Assembly: GCA_025201375.1 (NCBI GenBank)
Contig: JAIWZP010000079.1
Coordinates: 1 to 64,000, forward strand
Direction: 5' to 3'
Source of the DNA: Gongronella butleri
Taxonomy: Eukaryota > Mucoromycota > Mucoromycetes > Mucorales > Cunninghamellaceae
Length of the DNA stretch: 64,000 nt
In this document: piece by piece, positions 37,536-49,264 of the stretch
Layout: each line of letters starts with the position of its first letter
How positions within the stretch are numbered: position 1 is the stretch's first letter
The notes under the pieces: model-generated
Seen by the model: the letters and a program-made list of their open reading frames with translations, nothing else
The model's database searches: none
Told to the model about the DNA's origin: nothing
Made by a program: the position numbers and the translations under genes

Positions 37536-38594
37536 CCATCAGCGCGCTCAGAAAACGTTGGACAAGGGATTGGAGGTGAGATTGCCGTCTTTTGGTTCAT
37601 GCTATGATGCGTGCTTTAGTAATAAATGCAAGCCGACATTGCAAGAGTAAAGGCTGAGCAACGCAATGTTTAAAAAAAAAAAGTAGATTTTTTTCTCTTT
37701 TCCCCTCTTTTTCTTAATCTCTGAAACACGACTGATTACAACCCTTGGCACATCTGCTACTGCTCATGGAGAATTCATCCATGCGGCTTCCTTCATCCAT
37801 GCAAAATATGCTAGTGGCTCGAGAAAAGAGGCCCATGGGTCCATTGATGGCACCACCATGGAGGCTAATCGACAAGTTGAGCATTTATTTTAGGGTGTGC
37901 ATGGATGGCAGTGACCCTGATCATGCTGATGCGCGTCTTTTATTTAAGTACCCCCAATACACAACCCAGGCGGGCTGGTTTACATGATCACATGGGTAAG
38001 AAAAAAAACAATGGCATGAACAAGCGCGTCATCTCTTTCCAGGGCCGATCTGGACACGCAATGGTGACGTCCAAGGCCCAGGCCACCATGATTTTCCCTT
38101 GGCCGCGTGCGCGCGCCTCCCACGATCATAAACAAAAAAAAAAATTAAGAGGAGGACCGGACTGACGACACACCACTCTAGGATTTTAGCTTGGTGCTGC
38201 GTGAGACCCACCCAACAAGCGATGCCTTTTTTGCTCTTGTGGTGGGGTGTGAGGCAAAAGAGGGGGACAGAAAATGGCACATGAACACGTCTTGTTTTGG
38301 GCAAAGATGGGTGCAAATGACGTGGTGTGTGCTATTTTTTATTTTATTTTATTTTTTGCGTGCGCGATACACGCATTTCTGTGAATGCGTGAGAGCCAAT
38401 CAGATAGCCATTCGCCTGGATTTGATTTGGCAATGGGGCTCTCTGGTGGCTCTTGGCTGCGCCAAACTCAGAGATTGTCTGATTGGGCGTACGTTTCTTG
38501 CATCCTGGACCAGTCATTGTGGCCCAGGGCCAATCAGGCGGCTGCCTCTTATCTGTTTTTTTCTTTGCCTTGTGTCAGACCAATTTGAAGTTGC
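37071..38594. other. Gene-poor interval with a direct repeat and a long poly-A run
   Basis: Two similar segments, near 37112-37140 and 37260-37290, share CGAAACAACCAA-like cores about 150 bp apart. A poly-A run of about 29 lies near 37507-37535. 37745-37990 has short open frames without family features. Nothing else supported before the TATA box at 38595. Confidence 0.45.
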
Positions 38595-38600
38595 TATAAA
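38595..38600 (+). promoter_or_regulatory. TATA box of the NmrA-like gene
   Basis: TATAAA followed by GGGGG, 81 bp upstream of the ATG at 38681. Confidence 0.6.
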
Positions 38601-38680
38601 GGGGGCTGGGACCTTTTTTTTTTTTTCCTTCATTTTTCTTCGATTTTCCGCATCCTTATTTTTTTTACCCTTTTTTTTTA

Positions 38681-40114
38681 ATGAACACCTCGACATTGGA
38701 GCAAGGCCCTATCTTTGTGACGTGCGCCGACGGCGAGAAAGGGATGGCGATAGTGCAATACCTTTTGAATTTGCCTTCCCAGCATAAGCACCTGCCTCGG
38801 CGACCCATTTATGCTGGGCTTGCAGATGCCACGACGGACCGAGCTCGTGCCTTGAAGCAACTTGGCGCCAACGTCGTTGCCTTTGACATCTTCAATGAAC
38901 CGACCAAGGCGGTGCAGGCCCTGCAAGGCATGGACAAGCTTTGCCTGTTGATTGATCCGCTCAATGATCGCATGACGCGCAACAATATCCTTTCATTTTC
39001 TACATCGTAAGTATTGCTTTTTTTTTTGACCATTGTCCCCCATCATCCCCTTTATTGTCCCTCGTCATGGTGCTTTTGTGGCACCCCCTTTTCCCCTTTT
39101 TTTTTCAATGGATCCCCCCAACAACAACAAGCAGCTTCCTTCTTCTCCCCCCCTTTTTTTTATTTGTTGCCATGGAAGCTCGGCAGTGGATGTTCTTGAT
39201 TCTCTCTTTGGACAAGCCGCCACCCGCCGTCTGTCAACCTTCTGGTCCCCTTTCGTCTCACTCTCCCTTTGACGTGCTCATGCCGTTTCATCTTTTTTTC
39301 CTGTTGTTCCATTGCCTCGATCCTTCCCCCCCCCCACTTCCACTCCCTATTTTCTTGCCGTTGGGATGCATGCAGGATCGCTCATTCCTTCTTTTTTTTT
39401 TGGACGATTAGGTTCATCGAGGCTGCCAAGGCCGCTGCTGTGCGTCACGTCATCTTTTTGACGCCGTTCTCGCCGTTGGATGACCCGTTGCCGTGGACGA
39501 ATGGCAAGGCGGCGGACGACCTGCAAGACAGCAACAAGCACTGCCTGTATCGTCCGTCGTTCCACTACCAATTCAAGCGAATGGAGCAATTCCTGTTCCA
39601 AGAGCTGGACAAGTCGCAGGTGACGGTGCTGCGCTATCCTGGGATCCTGCACCAGCACCTGATGGTGTTCCGCGATTATGTTGCCGAGCACAATGCGTTC
39701 CCTTTGCTGGACTTCGACTACACAGTGGAATCGTGCAACATTTCTGACATTGCGCGAGCGACGGCATGCATTGCGCACGCGCCGCTGCGCCGACACGCTA
39801 GCTGCGTGTACAAGATCACGGGCCCGCAGCTGCTGACGCTCGAGGAGGTGAGCGAGCGCATGTTTTCGGGCCTGCAGCGCGACCATGCTGTCAATCGCAT
39901 GGATTTGACGACCCTGCGCCAGATCCTGTACGACAATTTGGGCAACGAGGACCACGTTGGCTTTTTGCTCGAAATGTGGCAGCGCAAGCGCCGCTTTGAG
40001 ATCACTCGGGATCTTGAGGCCCTGACTGGAGAAAGCGGGAAATTGCTGAATGAATTTTTCGATGACGACGGCATCCGTGACTTTTTCAAAAAACCCAGCC
40101 CCTCCATGGCTTAG
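38681..40114 (+). CDS. NmrA-like NAD(P)-binding protein
   Basis: Exons 38681-39006 and 39412-40114 give 342 residues. The N-terminus has an atypical dinucleotide-binding start (IFVTCADGEKGMAIVQYL), then ALKQLGANVVAFDIF, FIEAAKAAAVRHVIFL and a later YRPSFHYQFKRMEQFLF helix, the order seen in NmrA/HSCARG-type atypical short-chain dehydrogenases. These proteins usually sense NAD(P) state or regulate partners rather than act as enzymes. The classic GxxGxxG is replaced by ADGEKG, so cofactor binding is uncertain. The 405-nt intron is the longest I found in a coding region here and is CT-rich. Confidence 0.75.
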
Positions 40115-41126
40115 CGCTGCCCTTGCTCCCCTTCGTGCAAAAAAAAATATTCATCATGATACCATTTTATACATAGTTTTTTATTTTTCTCGCGTCTTCT
40201 TTTTTATTTTTTTCACACCCTCCTTTCATTTTTACTTTCTTGCCACCTTTTATTTTGTACATAAAGTTTCTCAATTGATCAAAACTTGGAAAATTTAAGA
40301 CTGGACGGATTTGGTAACCATGGTACGAAGAAAAAAAAAACAGGGGTGGCCAATGGCATTTCATATTCAAACCTTGGAATAAAGCCTTATCATCGCCAAA
40401 ACAGGGCCAATAGAGCCACGTGGGGCCAAAAAATGGCAAAGTTGACTAAAAGCAGCGCCGTGAAGGCGATAAGTAGCCAATTGGTCGTTTTTTTTTTCTT
40501 TGAGATTGTCTTTTGCTTTATGCAAGGGTTGGGCCTTCCATCGAGAATTTCGATCATCTCAGACGCGTTAGAGAGGCAAGGGGGTGAATTAGAATCAAAG
40601 GGATGCATCTTTTTTTTCCTTTCTACTTGTTACGCACCTGGCGTCAGAAATTCACCTTCTCGGGGGTGTACCATGCACCCTCCCCGTCCCCCATTCGGCA
40701 AAGCGCAGCACGGCCTCGTTTTTTTGTGTGTGTGTGTGTGTGTGTGCTGTCACTCGTGATCCCCCTTTTTTGTGTCGCCCACCCTTTTTGCACACGGACC
40801 TGGTCCCTGTGTCATGTCTCGGCTTTCGGGCCATGGCTCTTCTGTGATCAAACGTTCATGCGAGTCTTCATGCACTCCACAATGACGCATTGCGACTCAT
40901 CAATACGCCCACCAACCAAAGCTTTCAATGGCCACTTTTTGATCCACGCGTATCATACACGCCATGGGTAATCACGCTTTTTTATTTTGTCTTAGATGGC
41001 ATTGGTTTCTAGCTTGATGGGATTATGCTGATCGGCACAGCCAATGGCTGTTTTTTTCTTTTCATACAGATATGAATTATGGCCAAATTCTTGATTTTTG
41101 CTCCTGCGGCGGTAGGTGAGCTTGAT
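40115..41126. other. Intergenic between convergent genes
   Basis: AT-rich 3' flank of the NmrA-like gene, then mixed sequence. Contains a (GT)n microsatellite at about 40725-40746. No gene seen. Confidence 0.55.
40725..40746 (+). repeat. (GT)n microsatellite
   Basis: Uninterrupted TG dinucleotide tract of about 22 bp. Confidence 0.9.
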
Positions 41127-42160
41127 TCAGTCGACATCCTTGCTGCCGTTAGAGCTGGTATGATTGTTCTTGATGTTGTGGGACAGGCCGTCGCGCCAGT
41201 GAGCTAAAAAGACCACGGTGAGATGCGCATTTTTTTCTTGGTATTTTTTTCTTTGAATTTCTTACTGGTTATATGGGTCAATTCGTTGATTTCGCAGGCG
41301 CGGAGAAGCTTGGTGAAGTAGTCAATGTCTTTGGTATAAAAGCTGGCGTATTGGGAGAGGTGGAGGAGAGGTTCGGTGTCCTCCAAGGGGATTTCGGATT
41401 GGAGGACGTGTAATGTGGCGGGGCCCTTGTACTTGTGAATATCGCGCGGATTAAAGCCGATGGTGATGTGAAAGTGGGCTGGGGGCAGGCCTAGGTCCTT
41501 CCGCAGTCGCTGGCCAAAGGGCCAATGGACCACGCGATAGTATGAAACGGCGCCAGGCCTTTTCAATTCCTTGATCAACTCGACTTTTTCCTGTTTCTCG
41601 TCGCCCGACGCGTCTGGATTGTCCTGCATGGCTGCTGCGGCAGACTTGCTAGTGGATGTTGTGGTTTCGGCGGCCATGGCGAGCGGCTGAGAGCGTGGGT
41701 CGTCTGTTTCGTCTGTTTTGTCCTTTTCCTTCATTTGCGCTTGCTGTTCCTTCTCCTTTTGCTGCTGTTTGAGTTGCTTTCGCTCCTTTTTGGTGAGCTT
41801 CTTTTTTGGCTGCCTTTCCACGAAGCGGTACTCGGGCTCCGTGTACAGGACGCCGAGACCAAGATCGATGGGCTTTTCCCAGGTCTCGATCGGGCCGTAC
41901 GTGCTAACCCAGTTGGCAATCCACTCTTTCACTTTGTCGTCGTGTGTTTCCTTGGGAAAGCCCGCCTTGGTCAGCTTGGCAGACACCTCGATTGGATTGA
42001 CAAGTGTCAAATGGTGATTTTTAGACTTGTCGCGCTCTTGTCTGTTTTTGTAGCACACGGGATCGATAGCGACCAGCGAGTCTTTGGTGGCAATCGCTTC
42101 AATCTCTGCACCGCCAATCGAAATGTATCTTGTCAGGTCCTCGATCAGCAAGGGGAGCAT
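41127..42160 (-). CDS. 2H-phosphoesterase-like protein with a charged insert
   Basis: Minus exons 42160-41266 and 41203-41127 give 323 residues. Two H-x-T motifs stand out: HLTLV at about 50-54 and HITIGF at about 231-236, each next to hydrophobic strands. Paired HxT/S motifs are the catalytic signature of the 2H phosphoesterase superfamily (cyclic phosphodiesterases, RNA-end processing). Between them, residues about 117-195 form a Lys/Gln/Glu-rich insert (KKLTKKERKQLKQQQ) and a Ser/Ala-rich linker. The substrate is unknown. The 3' intron is inferred from consensus sites; without it the protein would end about 17 residues after the junction. Confidence 0.65.
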
Positions 42161-42417
42161 CAAAACAGAAAAACTAAAATAAAGCAAGTAAAAAGAACAA
42201 GAGGAGCACAAAACAGGGTGGGCGAGCTTCCCTTTTTGACTCTGAAGCCGGAGTTTGAAAAATTCCAGATTTGGGGCCTTGAAATGCGCGCAAAAAAGAT
42301 GAAACCCCCCAAGCATGTTCTTTTTTCTTTCTTTCTTTTTCTCTTTGTTCTTCTTTTACGTTGTCTTTTTGATTTTTTTTCTTCCTATCGATGCGCTGTT
42401 AGACTGTGACGTTCTCC
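42161..42417. promoter_or_regulatory. Divergent promoter between the 2H-like and RasGEF genes
   Basis: 257 bp between two divergent start codons; a T-rich run at about 42319-42395 lies on the RasGEF side. No TATA box seen. Confidence 0.5.
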
Positions 42418-45112
42418 ATGGCCACCACTCACGAACGCTTGCTTTTAGTCACGGAGCATCAAGAGCAAGGCCGTATAAAGGTAAAATGATGCGATTTTTC
42501 CTTGGTTTTTGCACCATTGACGCTTTTCTTGTCTTTTTTTTTCATTTGTTTTTTTTCAACCAGGATGCCTATCTGACTCTTTTGGAGGTGTTGGACGCAT
42601 CACGACAGCAGCTACATACAGCTAAATTTGTGCATCAATGTAAGCAAGGGTGTGTGATTGGGGGGGAGGGGCATGATGCTATTTGTGGAGCAAGATGATG
42701 AAAAGGCAAAGGTCTCATTCTTATGTTCTCTCTCACTCTCAAAAAAAAAAAGCCATGGTGCATGCACCAGTAGATCATGATCAAGTGCTTCAATCGTTGC
42801 GGACGTGCATTGACGAATTGCAAGGCATGTTGTCGACGACGAAGAGGCCGCCAAACCCGCCATTGCCGCCACGACCTAGCAAGCGACCCGTGCCGCCACC
42901 CATTGTTACCCGCACAGATACCCCGCCACCATTGCCTCATCGACAGCGCACATCCACGACGCTTATTTCCACTGCCATTGATGATGATGAGCCGGACGAT
43001 GACGACGACGAGGAAATCGACCTTTTGCCGTCTTCTGCAACACCTATCTCGGGTGCCTCGTCGTCCTCGTCCTCGACATGTAAAATTGCCTTTTTTGGAT
43101 TTCCCCTCGATGGACGTTTTTTTTCCGCTCACACGACCCTTTTTTTTTTTATTTTCCCAGGTAAAATAGATGATCCGGCTACCCGGCTCGTGCACGGCAC
43201 TGGTGTGATGGACACGACACGCGATGCAACGGAGCAATTGATGCCGGTGCAGCCGCAGCCGCAGCAGCGCGGGCCATTGCGGGAGGCACAAACGTCCAAA
43301 AGCGTGCTTTTGCTGCAGGTGGATAGTTTGTCCCTGGTCCCTGCGCAGATCGATCCATCGGCCACGCTCGGCGCACCGCTCGATTATTCACAGCACGTGC
43401 CAAAGATCCCGCCGCCCCCTTTACTCGCATATCATCGCCAATTGCAGCAGCAATTGGATGTTTTGGACCAAAATGACGTTGTGCGGCCCTTGTCGACGCC
43501 AGCGACGGGTTCTACGCAGGCATTGGTGCAAGCACCGCATTTGCAAGCGCCGCCAAAATATCCTCGACGGCCAACAACATTGACGGCAGGGTCGTCGTTG
43601 TCGTCCTCCACCGTTGGAGCGCAACCGAGGCAAAAACAGCAGCAACAACAACAACAACAACAACAAGCAGGCGTGCTGCGACGGCAATTGACCGAAGTTC
43701 GCACGCTCTACATGTCTGCCATGACCGTGAGCACGGTGCTTGATTTATCGCCACCTTTGATTGCCTATCAATTGACTTTGATCGAATCGGCTATTTTTCG
43801 TGCCATTCCCCCCGATGCGTTGCGCCAGCACCGGGCAAACGCACAAAAGGCGCCAGACAAGCACATTGTGGTGTCGACGGATTTTTTCAATTATTTGACG
43901 CAAATCATCGAGCATGCGATTCTTATGCCGCAAGAAGCAGCGCATCGCGCACAGGTGGTGGTGCATTGGATTGCCGTGGCCACACATTGTCTTGCGCTCC
44001 ATAACTATCAGACGCTCAAGGCAATTGTAGCTGCCTTGGGCACACCTCCATTGCAACGACTTAAACGCACATGGGAATGCATTCCCAAAAAACGGATGGC
44101 GCGTCTCGATGCCATGACGACGCTCATGTCAGAGACAGATAATTACCATCGGTATCGCGATCATCTGCGCACATTGCTCAGTGTCAAGCCCCGGCCTATG
44201 GTTCCATTTCTTGGTGTGATTATTCATGATGCGACATATGCATTGGCGGCTGCTGACCATCATGACCTCATCCTGCCCGTATTGGATGCTATGCGTCAGT
44301 GCCTGGCATGCCCTCCCTACCCACACCACCCACCGGCATCGTTTTATATGAAGAAAAAGGGCGTTCTTCGGCATTTGCGCGTTTCGTTCTCCGTCAATCA
44401 CGCCGCCACCGCGCCACCCACTACATCGGACGCCCAGGAAAACGCGGCACCGTCAGCTTCACCCGGCGGCAGCGCATCGTCGGCGTCGTCATGGCAACAA
44501 CACGAATTGGACCATGCTTTGGTCATGGAACAGCAGCGAATCACGCATTATTTATTGACGCGTCCCTGGGTGTCTGAAAAGATTATGGACGAGTTATCGT
44601 TGCTTCGCGAGCAGTCTGTGGCCGCCGCTAATATGTGCATGACGCCTTCCAATGGCTCTGACACGACTTTAGGTGCGCCATCCTCGTCATCCGACCCCGT
44701 TGCCGTACCTGCGGCCTCCTCCTTTGTCCGGTCGCGTGCCAACAGCTTCCAACACGCGCCGCCCATTGCGCGCAGCCCAAGCTGGCGCAGCAGCGGCTAT
44801 AGCAATCACAGCCGTACACATAGTTTAAGTATCAGCCAGATGAGCAATGGCAGCTGGCTCAGCGCCTCGTCCTCGACGTCCACCGCCGACTTGCCTGCAA
44901 GCCCAAGGTCCGTCGGCGCCCCCGACGATTGGCCAGACGCGGCACATGTTTCCCCTCGCCGCGCCATCTCGTCTTTTTGGCCATTCCGCAAAAGTGGCGA
45001 GCTAGCGCGCGACGACATCGTCCCAGGCTCTCCCCTGCGCACCGCATCACCCACACCCCTCCACCACAAGAAAACCTCTTCAATAGACAACACCTCCATC
45101 AAGAAATTGTGA
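42418..45112 (+). CDS. Ras guanine-nucleotide exchange factor (CDC25/RasGEF domain)
   Basis: Exons 42418-42480, 42564-42639, 42753-43079 and 43161-45112 give 805 residues. The N-terminal 50 residues are helical. A Pro-rich stretch with SH3-ligand character (PPNPPLPPRPSKRPVPPP) and an acidic run follow. A polyQ tract is encoded near 43637-43668. The RasGEF domain spans about 340-640 (PPLIAYQLTLIESAIFRAIP; VVVHWIAVATHCLALHNYQT; RPMVPFLGVIIHD), interrupted by an Ala/Ser-rich insert. The tail is Ser-rich with possible phosphosites. It should load GTP on a Ras-family GTPase; no clear N-terminal RasGEFN domain is seen. Confidence 0.9.
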
Positions 45113-45220
45113 CATACACAATAAATACCACCTTCAGAATTAAAAATTCTGATCCTTGGTCAGCTTTTTATCATCAATTTCCGTCGTGCACGGGCAAATC
45201 TAAAGTTCTATCATAGCAAG

Positions 45221-45259
<39 letters not shown>

Positions 45260-45330
45260 GAAGAGGAAGAGAAAGAGAGAAAAAAAAAAAACAGAAAAAA
45301 GAAAAAAAAAAAGTCAGTCGCGCGCTCAAT
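45113..45330. repeat. (GA)n-rich spacer between convergent genes
   Basis: The RasGEF 3' flank, then a purine tract of GAGAGA and GGAAGA units at about 45210-45285 and A-rich sequence up to the p23 stop. Confidence 0.8.
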
Positions 45331-46212
45331 TTACACCTCAACATCGACCTCGATTCCTATTTTTTTTTTTTCTATTGTACCAATAGTAGAAGTGGGGTGT
45401 TCCACGTCGTCATCATCCTCGTCGTCGTCAGACGCCTCGGCTTCAGCACCCTGCAAAAACAAGGAAAAAAAGAAGAAAAAAATCAGCGACGCGCTCTCCC
45501 ACGCTTGTCTCCTGCCTTTTTTTTTCTGGATTTACCATGTCGCCAAGGCCAGGCGCGTTCATGAATTGCGAAAAGTCCAAGCCGCCGCCATTCATCATGT
45601 CCATGGGGTTCTGAGGCTCGGCCTCAACCTCGTCATCCTCATCGGCCCATCGGGCGAAATCCGTCTTGACAAAGTTGAGCTTGCTGCCCTTGTACAGCTT
45701 GTCCCACCAACCCTCAGACTGCTTATAGATCACCATGAACAAATTACGGGGTGTCAGAACCTGTCGCGATTTCTAAAAAAAAAAAAAAAAAAAAAAAAAA
45801 CCGACCATGGGCGTCAATGTCTCGCCTTTATCGTGCCGGGTGTTTTCATCGGGTTGAGCTGCTTACCTCGACATCGATGGGCGCAGAAAATTCAATTTCG
45901 CACTCGTATTCGTTTTGCTCCTTTTCAGCCTTGGCCTTGAAAGTGAACTTATCCGAAGTCAAATTAATTTGGGGGTTCTATGGAAAGAATGAAAAGAAGA
46001 GTCAATAGGTGTGCACGCGTCGGATGAACCCCGTCATCAGGCCAAAAAAAAAAAAAAAAAAAAAAAAAGACCAGGGAAGAAGGGGCCACGCAAACACGAA
46101 AAAAAAAAAAAAATCGAAAAAAAAAACGCCATACCGTGATATCCGCGAGGTTGACGGTCAAATACAAGAATTCGGCACGCTGCGCCCAAGTGATAGTGGG
46201 GTGGAGAGGCAT
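45331..46212 (-). CDS. SBA1: Hsp90 co-chaperone p23/Sba1
   Basis: Minus exons 46212-46135, 45977-45867, 45772-45536 and 45450-45331 give 181 residues. CS-domain signatures are MPLHPTITWAQRAEFLYLTV, INLTSDKFTF and NEYECEIEFSAPIDVE. The p23 signature after the CS domain is WWDKLYKGSKLNFVKTDFARW, followed by an acidic, Met/Gly-rich tail. p23 binds the ATP-closed Hsp90 dimer and slows ATP hydrolysis during client maturation. The last 20 codons pass a 12-nt A run, so the exact C-terminus is less certain. Confidence 0.94.
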
Positions 46213-46462
46213 GGTCAATAATGAAAAAAAAAAAAGAGAGGGTTTGAAACAAAAAGGTTGTGGAGAAAAAAAAAAGAAAAAAAGAACGGAAGTTGCCAGA
46301 ACGAACGTCTTGGTCTTTTCTGTTCTTTTTGGGACCATTTAGCGCGTCCGACGGGGCACCAAGACCCCGGGCCGGACCGTTTTCAAATCCCGCCTACAAA
46401 GGCTCACCTTTGCCCCGCTGCCACTTTGCAGCTTCTTCTTCCTCTCATCATCACTGTCCATC
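46213..46462. promoter_or_regulatory. Divergent promoter between p23/Sba1 and ribosomal protein eS1
   Basis: 250 bp between start codons. The eS1 side carries a CTTCTTCTTCCTCTC pyrimidine tract just before the ATG, as is common for ribosomal-protein genes. The middle is GC-rich (GGGCCGGACC). Confidence 0.5.
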
Positions 46463-47395
46463 ATGGGTAAGCACCTTTTTGCCATCCATCCATCCATCTA
46501 TCCATTGACTCACCTTGATCGTTTTTTTGTTCAGCTGTCGGTAAAAACAAGCGCCTTTCCAAGGGCAAGAAAGGTCTGAAGAAGAAGGTGTAAGTTACGA
46601 TCGTTTTATCGAAAAAAAAGGGAGGAGGGGCTCATTTTTTTTTGAATTGACAGTGTCGACCCCTTCACCCGCAAGGATTGGTACGATATCAAGGCTCCTT
46701 CCATGTTCGATGTGCGCCAGGTCGGCAAGACCCTTGTCAACCGTACGCAGGGTCTTCGCAACGCCAACGATTCGCTCAACGGCCGTGTTGTCGAGGTTTC
46801 TCTCGGCGAGCTGTCCAAGGACGAGTCGCGCGCCTTCCGCAAGATCCAGCTCAAGGTCGATGAAGTCCAGGGCAAGAGCCTGCTCACCAACTTCTACGGC
46901 ATGGACATGACCTCGGACAAGCTCCGTTCCATGGTCAAGAAGTGGCAGACCACCATCGAGGCCTTTGTCGATGTCAAGACCACCGACGGCTACCTCGTGC
47001 GTCTGTTCGTCATCGCCTTCACCTCGCGCCGCCGCAACCAGGTCAAGAAGACCTCGTACGCCCAATCTTCGCAGATCCGCCAGATCCGCAAGAAGATGTT
47101 CGAGATCCTCGGCGAGGAGACCTCCTCGTGCGACCTCAAGGAGCTCGTCCTCAAGGTCACCTCCAGCGCCAACAAGCAGGCTCAGGATAACATTGCCGCT
47201 CGCATCGAAAAGGCCTCGCAGTCCATCTACCCCTTGCAAAACACCTACATCCGCAAGGTCAAGATCCTCAAGGCCCCCAAGTTCGACGTCACTGCCCTCT
47301 TGTCCCTCCACGGTGGTGCTGCCGCCGTCGCCGACGAGGTCGGTGCCAAGATCTCCAAGGACTTTGTCGAGCCCGCCATCTTGGAGTCCGTGTAA
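46463..47395 (+). CDS. RPS1: 40S ribosomal protein eS1 (S3a)
   Basis: Exons 46463-46466 (ATGG), 46535-46589 and 46654-47395 give 266 residues, normal length. Sequence features: [66 protein letters not shown], and a C-terminal VEPAILESV. It sits near the mRNA exit of the small subunit. Codon use is strongly C-ending compared with neighbours, as expected for a highly expressed gene. The opposite strand of exon 3 shows a long open frame, which is a shadow of this codon bias. Confidence 0.98.
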
Positions 47396-47603
47396 ATTTT
47401 TTAAATTTACGTGTGCCGTCCACCTATCCCCCCCCATCTTCCTCACCATCCCCCCCCCCTTCCAAAGCACTTGTTTTTATACGTATTTGTTTGCTGCAAA
47501 TAAACAAAAATGAATTGATTTGAAAAAAAAAAAAAAAAAGATCAAAAAACGCGTCAATTCGAGCATGACGCGTGTATTTTTATTTGATTTGATTTGATTT
47601 GAT
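47396..47603. other. Convergent 3' flanks of eS1 and the dienelactone-hydrolase gene
   Basis: C-rich eS1 3' flank (two C-runs), a poly-A run at about 47523-47539, and a (TTTGA)n tandem tract at about 47579-47604 next to the opposite stop codon. No gene. Confidence 0.6.
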
Positions 47604-48895
47604 TTATTGCAGGCGCGACACAAAGAAACCCATGATGCGCGTCCATGCCAAATCACGGACCGATTGCTCGTCCGCCTTGGGATCAATGTCCTTGCTCACA
47701 AAACCGAGCTCCTTGCGCTTCGAAATGGCCCAATCATCGTCGTTCAGGAACGCATGGCCCTGCTCAGGATAACGGTAGATCGTGCAATCCTTGAGATGCG
47801 CCAGACGCTTCTCGAGCGCGTCAGCTTATTGACAAAAGAGAGAAAGAGAAAGAAAGAAAAGAGTGAGGAAAGCTGTGCTCAATCCCTTTCAATTGCCCCG
47901 TCTTACCAGCCGCCGCGTCGCTGAAACCAGCCAAATTGTCCTGTCATCAATTAAAAAAAAATGTCAAGGCATGTTCCAGATACAATTAGCCTTTAATTTT
48001 TTTTTTTTTTTTTTTTTTTTTTTACCTTGCCGCCAAAGTGGCCTTGGACTGCCGTCGCGTCAGTCAGCTTGGTCACGTCAAACGCGTCCGCGGGAGGCGT
48101 GCCATAGCAGGGCACCACCGCTTGAATCGGCGCGCCAGCCAGCGTCGCATCCGTCGCCAGCGCCAATGTCAATGCACCACCCATGCAGAATCCTGGCATT
48201 CCCCCCCCCAAAAAAAAAAAGAAAGTAAACGAGTAAGAAGGCGTGTTTCCTTAGAGCATATGCGTGTAACACAAATGCCAAGCGCCCCGCCTAGGCCGCT
48301 CCCTTGCAGATCAAGTCTAAAACCCTCTCACCTTGGGCGCCAATCTTGCTGCAGGATCACAAAAAAAAAAAAAAAAAAAGTGTGAGATTCACATTGCCCC
48401 GCCAGGCTGTCATGCTGCTTACGTGTAGCCTTGGTCGCGCAATTGCTTGACGACTTGTTCCAATTCCTGGATCGCCACCTTCCAATCGAGATTGTTCATC
48501 AAATGGCTCGCTTCCTATCATATGGGGTCAATAAGAGCGCCTCAAATACGCAGATCGCGTCTACTTTTTTTTTTTTTTTTTACCTCGGCGGTCAAGCCAA
48601 CTTTGCCCTTGTACAAGTCGGGCACCACCGTGTGGATGCCCGTCAAATCAGAAATATGCTGCGCGTGCGACTTGATCGTGTCATTGATGCCCCACCACTC
48701 TTGCAAGACCTGGAAAAAAAAAAAAAAAAAAAGCGGTCAGTCGGCTGCCTAAGCTTCTGGAAACCCGCGTCTCGACGCGCTATGATAGTGACGCTCGCGC
48801 GCCTCGGCATCCCTGCTTACAATGATAGCAGCACCCTCCACTTTCTTCACGGCGCTCTTGGGATTGAACTTGAGCAAAGCAAAAGGCAAACTCAT
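47604..48895 (-). CDS. Dienelactone hydrolase family protein
   Basis: Seven minus exons: 48895-48821, 48709-48584, 48514-48423, 48348-48332 (17-nt microexon), 48192-48026, 47940-47907 and 47824-47604; 243 residues. Family signatures: GAAIIVLQEWWGIND, the nucleophile elbow GFCMGG (Cys nucleophile), and the catalytic His in YRYPEQGHAFLN, in the order and spacing of DLH-type alpha/beta hydrolases. Bacterial DLH opens dienelactone in chloroaromatic breakdown; fungal paralogues are generalised carboxylesterases of unknown substrate. No targeting signal. Several introns carry long poly-T (sense) runs. Confidence 0.92.
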
Positions 48896-49264
48896 TTGTA
48901 AAAGGTGTAGGTGTGTTTTAAAAACAGAGAGAAAGAGAAAGCGAGTAAGACATCCAACCCCCGCTGTCGTTTTAGTGTTTCGGTGCAAGGATGGTGTGTC
49001 AGCGGGAAATAAAATAAGCGGGCCCATGAAAAAAAAAAAAAAAAAAAAAAAAAGACGCGCTGCGCCGTTTTATTTCTCTCTTCTCTTCTATTTGCACAAA
49101 AGGTTCTGCAATTTGCCCATTGAGGATCCCAATTTTTTACATCATCCATGCCTCCCGGTAATAGAATTCACTTGACAACTGGCAGCCCTACTTGATTTAA
49201 TGCTGACTCAAAGGGAATCCAATTTTTCGCGTTTTTGTGTTTTTTATATGAGCTGATTCCTTGA
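48896..49264. other. Upstream flank of the DLH gene
   Basis: Contains a 26-nt poly-A run at about 49028-49053. No gene seen. Confidence 0.5.

Noticed and set aside
39055..39411. 118-codon frame in the NmrA-like gene intron
   Set aside because: Pyrimidine-rich intron giving Phe/Leu/Pro runs; NmrA-family continuity holds only when it is removed.
46380..46400. TTTTCAAATCCCGCC resembling a tRNA T-loop
   Set aside because: No matching D-arm or acceptor stem; it lies in the promoter between SBA1 and eS1.
46595..47470. Open frame of 291 codons on the minus strand
   Set aside because: Exactly antisense to ribosomal protein eS1; its Leu/Asp/Gly/Glu-rich repeats mirror the C-ending codon bias of that gene and it crosses the eS1 introns.
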